From Mogibacterium sp. (lineage in GTDB: Bacteria; Bacillota; Clostridia; Peptostreptococcales; Anaerovoracaceae), in the NCBI GenBank assembly GCA_016775335.1, contig JAEUGJ010000012.1:1-64000 (forward strand): a DNA stretch of 64,000 nt. Direction: 5' to 3'. Below the pieces are notes generated by a model. The model saw nothing but the letters and a program-made list of their open reading frames with translations. It did no database searches and had not been told where the DNA came from. The stretch's first letter is position 1, and every line of letters starts with the position of its first letter. This document shows positions 8,531 through 17,687 of this stretch, one piece after another. A program made the translations under genes and the position numbers.

Positions 8531-8962
8531 ATGATCAGAGAATTACGAGAAGAGGATGTAAATAAGGTCGCCGACATATGGCTGGATACAAATATAAAGT
8601 CGCATGATTTTATCCCCACACAATACTGGAAAAGCAATTTCGAATTCGTAAAAGAAGCACTTCTTCATGCAGAGGTTTACGTGTATGAGCATGATGGGAA
8701 AATTCTGGCTTTTATAGGATTGAGCGATGCGTATGTTGAGGGCCTTTTTGTTTCTGCTGAAATACAATCACAGGGAATAGGGAAAGCGCTGTTGGATTAT
8801 GCAAAGGGTAAAAAAAATGAGCTGCTCTTGAACGTATACCAAAAGAATGTACGGGCAATATCCTTTTACCGAAGAGAAGGGTTTGAGATTCTGCATAGTG
8901 GGCTGGATGAAGCTGTTGGGGAAAGAGAATACGCAATGGAATGGCATGGGAAATACCGTTAA
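8531..8962 (+). CDS. GNAT family N-acetyltransferase
   Basis: A 143-residue single-domain acetyltransferase. It begins MIRELREEDVNKVADIW, has the acetyl-CoA loop VSAEIQSQGIGKALLDYAK (Q-x-x-G-I/G-x-A type) and ends with the usual NVYQKNVRAISFYRREGFEI. Its substrate cannot be told; it resembles small-molecule or peptide acetyltransferases of the YiaC/AAC type. ATG 8531 is preferred to 8522 because GGAGG (8517-8521) gives a nine-base spacing. Confidence 0.85.
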   Translation: MIRELREEDVNKVADIWLDTNIKSHDFIPTQYWKSNFEFVKEALLHAEVYVYEHDGKILAFIGLSDAYVEGLFVSAEIQSQGIGKALLDYAKGKKNELLLNVYQKNVRAISFYRREGFEILHSGLDEAVGEREYAMEWHGKYR

Positions 8963-9006
8963 AAAAACAAGAAGTGTGACAAACAATAACAGAAAGAAGC
9001 TTATCA

Positions 9007-10356
9007 ATGGATAAAACAGAATTATTTGAGAGAATGCCGGTGCGAATGGCGGTAAGAAAACAAATCGTACCGGCAATCATAAGTCAGATGGTAACACTCA
9101 TATACAATCTGGCAGATACGTACTTTGTCGGGCTTTTGAACGATCCGGCACAGACTGCGGCGGTAGCGGTGGCGGCCCCGATTTTTCTGATGCTCACGGC
9201 AATCTCGAATCTTTTCGGCGTGGGCGGCGCAAGCACCTTCGCACAGGCACTGGGCAGAAAAGAAAATAGAACGGCATCGCAGATATCGTCCATCGCGTTT
9301 TGGTTCGGGCTGCTGGCATCGGTTCTGTTTGCACTTGTGGTATTTATTTTTATGAGACCGATTCTGATGGTCTGCGGAGCAACACCTGAAGTATATGAAT
9401 TGGTGCGCAGTTACGTGATGTGGACGGTCATTATCGGTGGGCCGGGGACGGTACTGAACATCCTGCTGGCGAATCTGATCCGCGGGGAAGGCAGCGCGGG
9501 AATCGCCTCCTTCGGAGTATCCGCCGGAGGGTTTTTGAACATTCTGCTGGATCCGTTTTTCGTGCTTCCCCGGTTCCTCAACATGGGGGCTGCCGGAGCC
9601 GGACTTGCCACCGCAATTTCAAACCTTACCACAACCTTGTTTTTCCTTGCGTATATTTTTAGCAGTAAAAACAAGACGCTGCTGTCCGTTTCCCCGTCGC
9701 ATTTGAGATATGCGAGAGAGCGCATCGGACTGATTCTCTCCATCGGGTTTCCGTCTGCGGTGCAGTATGCGCTGACGGTGGTTGCGGTTGCGGCGATTAC
9801 GAAGTTTGTATCCGGATACGACACGGCGGCGGTGGCGGGGTTCGGCATCACAAAGAAAATCGATCAGCTGCCGCTGTACTTTTCCATCGGCGTGGCAAAC
9901 GGCCTGCTGCCGCTGCTGGCGTACAACTATGCGGCCGGCAACCGAGAACGGCAGAGGCGGGCGTTTCAATACGGATGCGGGATTGCAGTGGGTTTTTCCG
10001 TACTGTGTCTGATTGTCTATGAAGCGTTTGCGCCGAATATCGCCGCCATCTTCATCAAGGATGCGGACACGATAAACTATGCAGCCGCATTCCTGAGACG
10101 CATGGTGGTGGCCATGCCGATGGTGGCGATTAATTATCCGATGATTATACAGTTCCAGGCGATGGGTAAAATCAAGGAGTCGCTGATCTGCTCCATTCTC
10201 CGAAAAGGCGTACTCGACATTCCGCTGCTGTTTCTGTTTGACCGCATGGTTCCGCTGTACGGACTTATGTGGGTGCAGCCGGTGGTGGACATGATTTCCC
10301 TGCTGGCCGCTGTGTATTTTTATACGAGAATTATTGGTTTCCGACGTTCACGCTGA
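9007..10356 (+). CDS. MATE family efflux transporter
   Basis: A 449-residue protein with about twelve membrane helices in two homologous halves, starting MDKTELFERMPVRMAVRKQIVPAIISQ, a usual MATE/NorM start. These antiporters export cationic drugs or metabolites in exchange for Na+ or H+. GC content is visibly higher than in the preceding 2 kb. It converges on the ferredoxin-type gene with a gap of only five bases. Confidence 0.92.
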   Translation: MDKTELFERMPVRMAVRKQIVPAIISQMVTLIYNLADTYFVGLLNDPAQTAAVAVAAPIFLMLTAISNLFGVGGASTFAQALGRKENRTASQISSIAFWFGLLASVLFALVVFIFMRPILMVCGATPEVYELVRSYVMWTVIIGGPGTVLNILLANLIRGEGSAGIASFGVSAGGFLNILLDPFFVLPRFLNMGAAGAGLATAISNLTTTLFFLAYIFSSKNKTLLSVSPSHLRYARERIGLILSIGFPSAVQYALTVVAVAAITKFVSGYDTAAVAGFGITKKIDQLPLYFSIGVANGLLPLLAYNYAAGNRERQRRAFQYGCGIAVGFSVLCLIVYEAFAPNIAAIFIKDADTINYAAAFLRRMVVAMPMVAINYPMIIQFQAMGKIKESLICSILRKGVLDIPLLFLFDRMVPLYGLMWVQPVVDMISLLAAVYFYTRIIGFRRSR

Positions 10357-10361
10357 TTCGG

Positions 10362-10958
10362 TTAATTCCGGATTTTTCCGTCAATGCTTATGGTGACAAC
10401 CTGCTGCGGAATGAATTTCCCGCTGTTTTGAAGCGCTCTTTTTGCGGCCATCTCAAGACCGCCGCAGCATGGAACTTCCATTCTGACGATGGTGACGCTT
10501 TGAATGTTGTTGCTTTGAATAATCGCCGTCAGTTTTTCGCTGTAGTCCACCCGATCTAATTTCGGACAGCCAATCAATGTCACCCGGTTCCGGATGAAAT
10601 CCCGATGGAAGCTTGCATACGCGTAGGCTGTGCAATCGGCGGCAATCAGAAGGTTGGCGCCGTCGAAATACGGTGCGTTAGTCGGCGCCAGCTTAATCTG
10701 CACCGGCCAATTCGGGCGCTTTGGCATCTGAGCGGCTTTTACGGCTTCTTCGTCGTATTCCGGTGCTTCCCGCTCTTCAAAGGAAATAGCGCCGGTAGGA
10801 CACTCCGGGAGACAATCACCCAGACCGTCGCAGAAATGCTCTCGCACCAGTTCGGCTTTTCCGTCAATCATGTCAATGGCACCTTCGTGACAAGCGACCG
10901 CACAAGCACCGCAGCCGTTGCATTTTTCTTTATCAATTCGAATAATCTTTCGTATCAT
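10362..10958 (-). CDS. 4Fe-4S dicluster ferredoxin-domain protein
   Basis: The first 65 residues hold two cluster motifs: CNGCGACAVACHEGAI and then CDGLGDCLPECPTGAI. The second is spaced more widely than in a plain ferredoxin. The remaining 130 residues form a domain with further cysteines (GCPKLD and PCCGG) typical of uncharacterised anaerobe proteins. An electron-transfer or redox-sensor role is likely. GGAGG stands before the ATG at 10958. The Crp/Fnr gene diverges from it, so the two may be linked in regulation. Confidence 0.85.
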   Translation of the reverse strand: MIRKIIRIDKEKCNGCGACAVACHEGAIDMIDGKAELVREHFCDGLGDCLPECPTGAISFEEREAPEYDEEAVKAAQMPKRPNWPVQIKLAPTNAPYFDGANLLIAADCTAYAYASFHRDFIRNRVTLIGCPKLDRVDYSEKLTAIIQSNNIQSVTIVRMEVPCCGGLEMAAKRALQNSGKFIPQQVVTISIDGKIRN

Positions 10959-11059
10959 TTTTAGTACCTCCGTTCATTACATTTCGTTTTTATTTCTGTT
11001 TGAATTATAGTATTATAGATATAACTTGTATGTTTGATTTCCAACAGGAGGAAAAGTTT

Positions 11060-11731
11060 TTGGAAAAGTACTTACCGATTCTAAGAATCAGTCCGTTTTT
11101 CAAAGGCCTTTCGGACGGCGAGATTCTGTCTGTACTTCACTGCGTCAATGCCGCAACGATTTCCAAGAAACGGAATTCCTATGTTTTCAGAGCGGGAGAT
11201 TCTACGGAAGTGATGGGACTTGTGGTGTCCGGCAGCGTTCTGGTGATTCAGGAAGATCTGTGGGGCCATCGGAATATTCTGTCGAAATGCTGTGCCGGAG
11301 ATTTTTTCGGCGAACCCTACGCCGCAAGCCCGGGGTCGATACTGAATATCAGCGTGATTGCGGATGAGGATTGCGAGATTCTTTTTCTGAATGTGCAGCG
11401 ACTTCTGGTTTCCTGTCCGGCGGCCTGCGAACATCATCAGAAGTTAATCCGAAATCTGGTTCGCGTATTGGCAAATAAGCTGCTGATTTTCAACGATAAA
11501 ATCACCCATGTGGGCAAGCGTACGACTCGGGATAAGCTACTGTCGTATCTGTCCGCGGAGTCCGTTCGGCAGTCGTCTTTGAGCTTCGATATTCCTTTTA
11601 ATCGGCAGCAGCTGGCGGATTACCTTTGCATCGACCGCGCGGCAATGTCCGCAGAATTATCCAAGCTGCAAAAGGAAGGTCTGATAAAAACAAATCGGAA
11701 TCACTTTGAGTTGACGGTTTGCAATAAATAA
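11060..11731 (+). CDS. Crp/Fnr family transcriptional regulator
   Basis: The N-terminal part is a cyclic-nucleotide-binding fold (VFRAGDSTEVMGLVVSGSV, then CAGDFFGE); the C-terminal part is the Crp winged helix (FNRQQLADYLCIDRAAMSAELSKLQKEGLI). I place the start at TTG 11060 because AGGAGG at 11046-11051 stands eight bases before it and the protein then begins MEKYLPILRISPFFKGLSD, as in relatives; an in-frame ATG 11030 lies upstream of that site. No N-terminal Fnr-type cysteine cluster is seen. It is divergent from the ferredoxin-type gene and may regulate it. Confidence 0.88.
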   Translation: MEKYLPILRISPFFKGLSDGEILSVLHCVNAATISKKRNSYVFRAGDSTEVMGLVVSGSVLVIQEDLWGHRNILSKCCAGDFFGEPYAASPGSILNISVIADEDCEILFLNVQRLLVSCPAACEHHQKLIRNLVRVLANKLLIFNDKITHVGKRTTRDKLLSYLSAESVRQSSLSFDIPFNRQQLADYLCIDRAAMSAELSKLQKEGLIKTNRNHFELTVCNK

Positions 11732-11763
11732 AACAGCAATGATTGGAAAGGGGTATTGAGATG

Positions 11764-11806
11764 AAAAGCCGACAGCGGAAACTTTGTTTCGCCGCCGACT
11801 TTTTTA
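11764..11806 (-). terminator. Terminator downstream of the FtsX-type ABC operon
   Basis: On the minus strand AAGTCGGCGGCGAAAC pairs with GTTTCCGCTGTCGGCTT using G-U wobbles and is followed by T. On the + strand the same positions become A-C mismatches, so it probably serves the minus-strand operon. Confidence 0.6.
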
Positions 11807-11827
11807 TATTGGGAGAATCCTTATGAG

Positions 11828-14146
11828 CTACTCTGCATTTTTGAGGGCTTCATCCATTGGGATTCGGCGGATTCTGCGGTACTCCAGAAGGGATACAATC
11901 GCATATGTGCCGATCCCGATGAGGAACATTTCAAGGTAAATCTTTGGATCGATCCACAGCGCAATCCAGCCGGAAACGCTGGAGAGCATCATCTCCCGGA
12001 ACACCACGCCCATGATTGCTTTCTCAATTGGCAAGCTCAGCAGAAGGCAGATTACCACCACAATCGTTGTGGACCAAATGTACAATTTGCCGATTTCACC
12101 GTTTGTGTAGCCCAGAATCTTCGCCATGGAAATGGACTGCGTGTTCTTTTCGATGATAATCTTGGAGAGCAGGTAAATCAAGACGATGAAAATGCCAATG
12201 GCAAATCCGTTGACCAGATTCATCATGCCGCCCATGGATACCGTCAGCTGCCGGGAAACCTTGGTCAGCGCATTCAGATCGACCACCGAGCCGATGTATT
12301 TTTTGTTGATATCGGTGATTTTCGAATTGGAAAAATAGCCGCTGAAGTAATAGCTTCCCAAGTCAAAAGTGTCGTTCAGCTGCTTCTGCGGCATAAACAC
12401 GCAGAGGGCACCGCTGTAATCGTAGATCCCTTTGACTTTAAAAGTATATTTCTTCTTTTCGTACTTTTCCTTCAGCGTGATCTTGTCACCCGGCTCGAGT
12501 TGAAATTTTTCCGCATATGCCCCGGAGATGTAGACTTCATCGCTGTCATCGAAATCCACATCGATGTACTTGCTGTTTTTCTCAATTCCATACATAAGCA
12601 CTTCGTCGGTCTTGTATTTGCTCGGCAATGTGTTCAGGGAATAGGCACTGAACGCTTCCGCATCATCGTTTAACGTCTTCGTTCCCATGTAATATTGCAG
12701 GAGCTCCAACACATTCTCGGAATCATCGCCGCTTACCGCACTAACCGGAACTTCCAGCATATATTGGTATTTGGCAAGCATATTGCTTTTAATCTCCTGC
12801 TGATAATGATTGAGGGTGGAGGGTAAAAGCAGTCCGAAAAACAAAAGCAGGTTGGCAAATAGGATTCCGACGAACAGCACGGCGTAGTTGCTCATGTTTT
12901 GAAAAATCACTCGCAGCCGGAAGCGATGAAAAATTCCCAGCTTTGGACTGAGGGGAAGCGCTTTGGTTTGCTTTCTGCCGGACAAATCCCGACGCAGGAA
13001 TTTCAGCGGCGACAGCCGGAGCTTATGACGCAGCACGCCGTAATTTATAACCAGCATGATCAGAATCGGCACCAAGGTGGTCATCCAGAAGGCATCCGCA
13101 TTCCATATCGTCACATAGGTCGGCAGACTGTAGCTTCCGTAGTACATGGAGGCGCATACATTTTTCATCACGGTATATCCCAGAATATTACCGACGATCG
13201 CTCCGATTAAGGTGACGATGACCGGAAGTGCCATGTAGTGCCGGATGAGTTCTGCTTTTGTATACCCGGATGCACGAAGCGTTCCGATAACTCCCGCTTC
13301 TTTTCGGATGGTATTGCTGATGGTGATTCCAAAGACAAACGCCATGATGACGATCACGATATAGAGCAGGACAATCATCATCGCTTTGTCGCTGCCCATA
13401 TCGTCCCCGGTGAAGTTGATGGCCTGGTTCTGGTACCGAGGAACAAAAGCTTCCAGGGATACCTCTTTGCCGAGGGATTCCATGAACTTTTCGGCCATCT
13501 TTTTCTCTTGCTGCTCGGTCTTCGGGGCCTTATCGTAGAGCCAGGAATAGCTGTATTGCAATTTATCTTGATTTAAGGTTTCAAATCCTTCCGGCGTTAC
13601 AACAGAAACGCCGAACTTCACCGCATCGAACATGGAGTCGTTGTTGTTCTGAAACAGGCAGCTGTAATCCGACAATGCCACGAATCCGGTCACCTTCCAT
13701 TTCTTTCCGCCGCTTGTCAGCACATCGCCCACGGAAATATGATTGTTGTCCGCATACATGCGGTCGATGGCGATTTCGTCACTCTTTGTCGGAAGTTTCC
13801 CCTTCATCAGGCAGACTCGGTTGACGTCTTTTCTGTTTTTGAAAAAACGCATGGTACTTCCGTTATCCACCGTTTGCTCGATGTAGAAATTCTGATACAG
13901 GGTCACATGATGGGCCGTGATATTTTTTTCCTGGGAGGGGGTGAGTTCTTTCTTGACGCGGAAATTTCCGTATTCGATGTTGTATTTTTCAAACCCATCG
14001 TTATAGGCTCGGAGCATACTGCCGTCTGCCACGAGAAATCCGGATACAAAGCCGATGGTGCTGATCATCAAAATCAAGACCACCAGATATTTTCCCAATT
14101 CCTCTCGGAGTTCTCGCGGAATTCTTTTTCTTAAAGGACTTTTCAT
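11828..14146 (-). CDS. FtsX-type ABC transporter permease
   Basis: A 772-residue permease with the layout of large FtsX/MacB-like proteins of Firmicutes: one N-terminal membrane helix (KYLVVLILMISTIGFVSGF), an extracytoplasmic domain of about 220 residues, three helices, a second extracytoplasmic domain, and three helices at the end (VLIYLLSKIIIEKNTQ marks the conserved loop). Such transporters use ATP to act on lipids, lipoproteins or antimicrobial peptides at the membrane. ATG 14146 is chosen because GGAGG lies nine bases upstream; the longer in-frame start lies inside the ATPase gene. The ATPase gene directly precedes it. A GTTAG-N6-CTAAC site lies upstream of the operon. Confidence 0.88.
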   Translation of the reverse strand: MKSPLRKRIPRELREELGKYLVVLILMISTIGFVSGFLVADGSMLRAYNDGFEKYNIEYGNFRVKKELTPSQEKNITAHHVTLYQNFYIEQTVDNGSTMRFFKNRKDVNRVCLMKGKLPTKSDEIAIDRMYADNNHISVGDVLTSGGKKWKVTGFVALSDYSCLFQNNNDSMFDAVKFGVSVVTPEGFETLNQDKLQYSYSWLYDKAPKTEQQEKKMAEKFMESLGKEVSLEAFVPRYQNQAINFTGDDMGSDKAMMIVLLYIVIVIMAFVFGITISNTIRKEAGVIGTLRASGYTKAELIRHYMALPVIVTLIGAIVGNILGYTVMKNVCASMYYGSYSLPTYVTIWNADAFWMTTLVPILIMLVINYGVLRHKLRLSPLKFLRRDLSGRKQTKALPLSPKLGIFHRFRLRVIFQNMSNYAVLFVGILFANLLLFFGLLLPSTLNHYQQEIKSNMLAKYQYMLEVPVSAVSGDDSENVLELLQYYMGTKTLNDDAEAFSAYSLNTLPSKYKTDEVLMYGIEKNSKYIDVDFDDSDEVYISGAYAEKFQLEPGDKITLKEKYEKKKYTFKVKGIYDYSGALCVFMPQKQLNDTFDLGSYYFSGYFSNSKITDINKKYIGSVVDLNALTKVSRQLTVSMGGMMNLVNGFAIGIFIVLIYLLSKIIIEKNTQSISMAKILGYTNGEIGKLYIWSTTIVVVICLLLSLPIEKAIMGVVFREMMLSSVSGWIALWIDPKIYLEMFLIGIGTYAIVSLLEYRRIRRIPMDEALKNAE

Positions 14147-14160
14147 GCTTAAAATCCTCC

Positions 14161-14859
14161 TTACCATTCCAGCTCTGCGGCCGAAAGCTTATGCTCGTTG
14201 CGGTAGTTCTTCCGAATCATTCCGTCGCGAAGCTTCACCACCCGATCGGCCATATCCTTAATGGCATCGTTGTGGGTGACCATGATAATCGTATTTCCGT
14301 ATTTCTGATTGACGGTTTCGATGAGCTTCAGAATTTCCTTTGACGTACGGTAATCCAGCGCACCGGTGGGTTCATCGCAAAGCAGAATGTCCGGGTTCTT
14401 CACGATGGCGCGTCCGATGGCGGTTCGCTGCTGCTGTCCGCCTGAAATCTGATTCGGCAGCTTGTTTCGGTGATCATAAATCTCCAGCGTGCGCATGAGT
14501 TCCTCCACATCCAGGGGACGGTCACTGAGGTATGCGCCCACCTCGATGTTCTCCCGCACCGTCAGATTCGGTATCAGATTGTACATCTGAAAAATATATC
14601 CCAGATGTTTCCGCCGGTACATCGACAGCTTCTTTTCGGTCATATCTTCCAGCTGTTCGCCATCAATGACAATACTGCCTTCATCGGCGGCATCGATTCC
14701 CCCGATAATGTTGAGAAGGGTGGACTTCCCGGATCCGGACGGACCCAGCAGTACGCAGAATTCTCCTTTTTCAATCTCCAGATTCAGACCTTTCAGCACA
14801 TCCACTCTGCTGTCCCCGGCGCCGAAAGACTTCCGGATTCCATTAATTTCTAAAAACAT
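14161..14859 (-). CDS. ABC transporter ATPase, LolD/MacB type
   Basis: 232 residues with Walker A (GPSGSGKST), the MacB-type signature (ISGGQQQRTAIGRAI), Walker B (ILLCDEPTGALD) and switch His (MVTHN). This is the partner of the FtsX-type permease that follows after 14 bases. GGGGAGG stands before the ATG at 14859. The operator-like site at 14915-14930 is about 56 bases before the start. Confidence 0.93.
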   Translation of the reverse strand: MFLEINGIRKSFGAGDSRVDVLKGLNLEIEKGEFCVLLGPSGSGKSTLLNIIGGIDAADEGSIVIDGEQLEDMTEKKLSMYRRKHLGYIFQMYNLIPNLTVRENIEVGAYLSDRPLDVEELMRTLEIYDHRNKLPNQISGGQQQRTAIGRAIVKNPDILLCDEPTGALDYRTSKEILKLIETVNQKYGNTIIMVTHNDAIKDMADRVVKLRDGMIRKNYRNEHKLSAAELEW

Positions 14860-14914
14860 ATCTCTAATCCTCCCCGGTGAGTTAATCTCCTCAAACTTCC
14901 TTTTATGTATAAAT

Positions 14915-14930
14915 GTTAGATGGAGCTAAC
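14915..14930. promoter_or_regulatory. Operator-like site A, GTTAG-N6-CTAAC
   Basis: GTTAG (14915-14919) and CTAAC (14926-14930) form an inverted repeat with six bases between. It lies in the leader or promoter of the ABC operon to the left. The same pattern recurs at 15050, 15085 and 18700. Confidence 0.6.
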
Positions 14931-15040
14931 CGAAATGTCAACATTTTTTTAGTCCTAAAAGGATATTTTTTTGTACACAAATTCCGGCACGTTCAGGGGC
15001 TTTGGCATTGCAAAATGAGAGAAATCGTGGTATAACTTGA

Positions 15041-15100
15041 CTAACAAAAGTTAGCTTGCCCTAACCACGTTGACGCACGATGTGGTTAGAGTTATCTAAT
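15041..15100 (+). promoter_or_regulatory. Promoter with two operator-like sites upstream of the metal ATPase operon
   Basis: GTTAG-N6-CTAAC occurs at 15050-15065 and GTTAG-N6-CTAAT at 15085-15100, centres 35 bp apart. An extra CTAAC half-site is at 15041-15045, and CTAACCAC/GTGGTTAG (15061-15068, 15082-15089) makes a wider inverted repeat. A promoter with TTGACG at 15070-15075 and TATCTA at 15093-15098 (17-base spacer) lies between them, so a protein on the second site would cover the -10 box. Confidence 0.6.
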
Positions 15101-15128
15101 GTTAATTCCATGTAAGGAGGAAAAGATT

Positions 15129-15488
15129 ATGGATTTGAAGAAAATTGGTTTATTTGCCGGCGGCGTATTGTTTGGAACGGCCGGAATCAAGGCACTGAGC
15201 AGCAAGGATGCGAAAAAAGCGTACACTCAGACTACGGCGGCTGCCATGAGAGTAAAGGACAGCGTAATGAATACGGTAACCGCCGTGCGGGAGAATGCGG
15301 ACGACATCGTTGCCGGCGCTCAGGCGATTAATGAACAGCGTGCAGAAGAAGAATGCTGCGCTGTCATTGAAGATGCTTCAGAGGAAGCAGAGGAAGATGC
15401 AGAGGAAACCTGCGATTCCGCAGAGGAGTCTTGCGAAGAAGCAACGGAAGAATGCTCTGAAAAAGCGGAGGAAAGCGAGGCGGAGTAA
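15129..15488 (+). CDS. DUF6110-like small protein with acidic, Cys-containing tail
   Basis: A 119-residue protein. The first 25 residues (MDLKKIGLFAGGVLFGTAGIK) form one hydrophobic, glycine-rich segment. A helical part follows (MRVKDSVMNTVTAVRENADDI) and then a tail rich in Glu and Ala with four single cysteines (ECCA, ETCDSAEESCEE, TEECSE). It resembles small proteins placed before metal P-type ATPases in gut Firmicutes. The tail may bind metal; this is inference. ATG 15129 has TAAGGAGG nine bases upstream. The ATPase gene follows after three bases. Confidence 0.7.
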   Translation: MDLKKIGLFAGGVLFGTAGIKALSSKDAKKAYTQTTAAAMRVKDSVMNTVTAVRENADDIVAGAQAINEQRAEEECCAVIEDASEEAEEDAEETCDSAEESCEEATEECSEKAEESEAE

Positions 15489-15491
15489 CGC

Positions 15492-17591
15492 ATGAAATGT
15501 ACGATTTTACATGATTTGCCGGGACGTCTTCGAGTCCATCTGTGCTGCGGACGAATGACGCTGCGGCAGGCGGATGTGCTGGAATACTATCTGCGGGCTG
15601 TGGATGGTGTAAAATCCGTCAAAGTCTATGACCGTACCCGGGATGCAATTGTAGTGTATTCTGCAGAGCGGGAACGCATCATCCGGGCACTGGCGAAATT
15701 CGCCTTCGATAAAGCGGAAAAGATGGATTTGGTTCCGGAACATACTTCGCGGGAACTCAATCGGGAGTTTGAGGACAAGCTGTCCGGTACCGTTATGCGC
15801 CGGTGCATTTCCAAATTGTTTTTACCGGTCCCGCTGACATCGGCCATCGCCGCAGTTCGCTCGGTGAAGTACATCAAGGCCGGTCTTTCCGCGCTGTGGC
15901 ATCGAGAGCTGTCCGTTGCCGTATTGGACGGCACTGCGGTGACGGTGTCCATGCTGAGAGGGGACTTTGCTACGGCCGGTTCCGTGATGTTCATGCTGCG
16001 GCTGGGCGAAATCCTGGAGGAATGGACTCACAAAAAGTCCGTGGCCGATCTGGCTTCTGCTATGAGCTTAAATGTGGATAAGGTTTGGCTGCAAAAAGAA
16101 GATACGGAGGTGCTTACCGACATCCGAGAAATCTGTCCCGGCGACCGCATCGTGGTTCGTACCGGCGGCATGATTCCGCTGGACGGTAAAGTGTTGGAAG
16201 GGGAGGCCATGGTGAATCAGGCTTCCCTTACCGGCGAGTCCATGCCGGCTGCCAAGCGTCCGGGAAGTCCCGTGTACGCCGGAACCGTTGTGGAGGAAGG
16301 CCGATGCGTCATCGTCGTGGAGAAGGCCTCCGGAAGCGGGCGCTATGACCGGGTGGTTCGCATGATTGAGGAATCGGAAAAGCTGAAATCCACCGCCGAG
16401 GACAAGGCGGCTCGGATGGCGGATAAGCTGGTGCCGTACACATTTGGCGGTACAGCATTGACCTATCTGGTAACTCGGAATGTGACCAAGATGCTGGCAG
16501 TGCTGATGGTGGACTTTTCCTGTGCATTGAAGCTGGCCATTCCGATCGCGGTGCTGTCCGCCATGCGAGAAAGCAGCGGGCACAATATCTCCGTCAAAGG
16601 CGGACGCTTTCTGGAAGCCGTGGCGGATGCGGACACCATCGTGTTCGATAAGACCGGAACGCTGACCAACGCGACTCCTACCGTCGCACAGGTGGTTCCT
16701 TTTGGCGGACGAGATGAAGCCGAGATGCTGCGCCTTGCCGCCTGCCTGGAGGAGCATTACCCGCACTCCATGGCCAACGCGGTGGTGGCAGCGGCAAAAC
16801 AGCGCGGCTTAACCCATGAAGAGTACCATTCGCAGGTGCAGTATGTGGTGGCTCACGGTATTTCCAGTATGGTGGAGGACAAAAAGGTCATCATCGGAAG
16901 TGCCCATTTTGTCTTTGAGGATGAGGGCTGCCGTATCCCGGAAGGGGAGCAGGAAAAATTTGACGAACTTCCGGCGGCGTATTCCCATTTGTATCTCTGC
17001 ATTGACGGAGAATTGGCGGCGGTCATCTGTATTTACGATCCCCTTCGCCGGGAAGCACGGGATGCGGTCCGAGAACTGCACAACTGTGGTTTTACTAACG
17101 TGGTTATGATGACCGGCGATAATCGCCGCACGGCGGAAGCCATCGCGCAAGAGGTTGGCGTCGATGCGGTGTATGCCGAAGTTCTTCCGGAGGACAAAGC
17201 GGCCTTTATCCGCAGTGAGAAGGAAAAGGGCCACACGGTCATCATGGTGGGTGACGGTGTCAACGATTCGCCGGCCCTGTCGGAGGCGGATGCCGGCATT
17301 GCAATCTCCACCGGAGCGGCGATTGCCCGCGAGATTGCCGATATCACCATTGCGTCGGAGGACCTCTTCGAACTGGTGACGCTTCGAAAGCTCAGCAGCG
17401 CCTTGATGAATCGTATTCACGGAAGTTACCGCTTCATTGTGGGCTTTAACCTGTCGCTGATTGCATTGGGTGTCGGAGGCGTGCTGCTACCGACAACTTC
17501 GGCACTGCTGCACAATGGGTCTACACTGGGCATCAGTCTGAAGAACATGACCAATCTTTTATCGGAGGGTGAAACCGCTCAAAGTAAATAG
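15492..17591 (+). CDS. Heavy-metal transporting P-type ATPase
   Basis: A P1B-type ATPase of 699 residues. Residues 1-80 form an HMA-like fold without the CxxC metal motif. Then come the actuator motif SLTGES, the transmembrane metal-site motif DFSCALKLAIP (SCA in place of the CPC of copper pumps), the phosphorylation motif DKTGTLT with D386, and the hinge GDGVNDSPAL. Fewer N-terminal helices are seen than in copper pumps. The SCA motif resembles the CtpC-like group, for which manganese or iron has been proposed, so the cation is uncertain. The gene follows the DUF6110-like gene after three bases and ends in a terminator. Confidence 0.88.
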   Translation: MKCTILHDLPGRLRVHLCCGRMTLRQADVLEYYLRAVDGVKSVKVYDRTRDAIVVYSAERERIIRALAKFAFDKAEKMDLVPEHTSRELNREFEDKLSGTVMRRCISKLFLPVPLTSAIAAVRSVKYIKAGLSALWHRELSVAVLDGTAVTVSMLRGDFATAGSVMFMLRLGEILEEWTHKKSVADLASAMSLNVDKVWLQKEDTEVLTDIREICPGDRIVVRTGGMIPLDGKVLEGEAMVNQASLTGESMPAAKRPGSPVYAGTVVEEGRCVIVVEKASGSGRYDRVVRMIEESEKLKSTAEDKAARMADKLVPYTFGGTALTYLVTRNVTKMLAVLMVDFSCALKLAIPIAVLSAMRESSGHNISVKGGRFLEAVADADTIVFDKTGTLTNATPTVAQVVPFGGRDEAEMLRLAACLEEHYPHSMANAVVAAAKQRGLTHEEYHSQVQYVVAHGISSMVEDKKVIIGSAHFVFEDEGCRIPEGEQEKFDELPAAYSHLYLCIDGELAAVICIYDPLRREARDAVRELHNCGFTNVVMMTGDNRRTAEAIAQEVGVDAVYAEVLPEDKAAFIRSEKEKGHTVIMVGDGVNDSPALSEADAGIAISTGAAIAREIADITIASEDLFELVTLRKLSSALMNRIHGSYRFIVGFNLSLIALGVGGVLLPTTSALLHNGSTLGISLKNMTNLLSEGETAQSK

Positions 17592-17600
17592 GGAAACAGG

Positions 17601-17637
17601 AGAGCAGAGGGACAGTGGGTTGTTTCTCTGCTCTTTT
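17601..17637 (+). terminator. Terminator of the metal ATPase operon
   Basis: AGAGCAGAG pairs with CTCTGCTCT over a 16-base loop and is followed by TTT. Confidence 0.7.
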
Positions 17638-17687
17638 AGTAGGGCGTGAAATGCCTCACTTAAGATATTTTGCAAGGAGTAATTGTT

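Noticed and set aside
11761..11826. Small + strand frame MKSRQRKLCFAADFF after an AAAGGGG site
   Set aside because: It lies over the terminator hairpin of the opposite operon and has no other support.
15061..15089. CTAACCAC/GTGGTTAG read as a terminator hairpin
   Set aside because: It lies between promoter elements upstream of a gene and has no T-run; the operator reading fits better.
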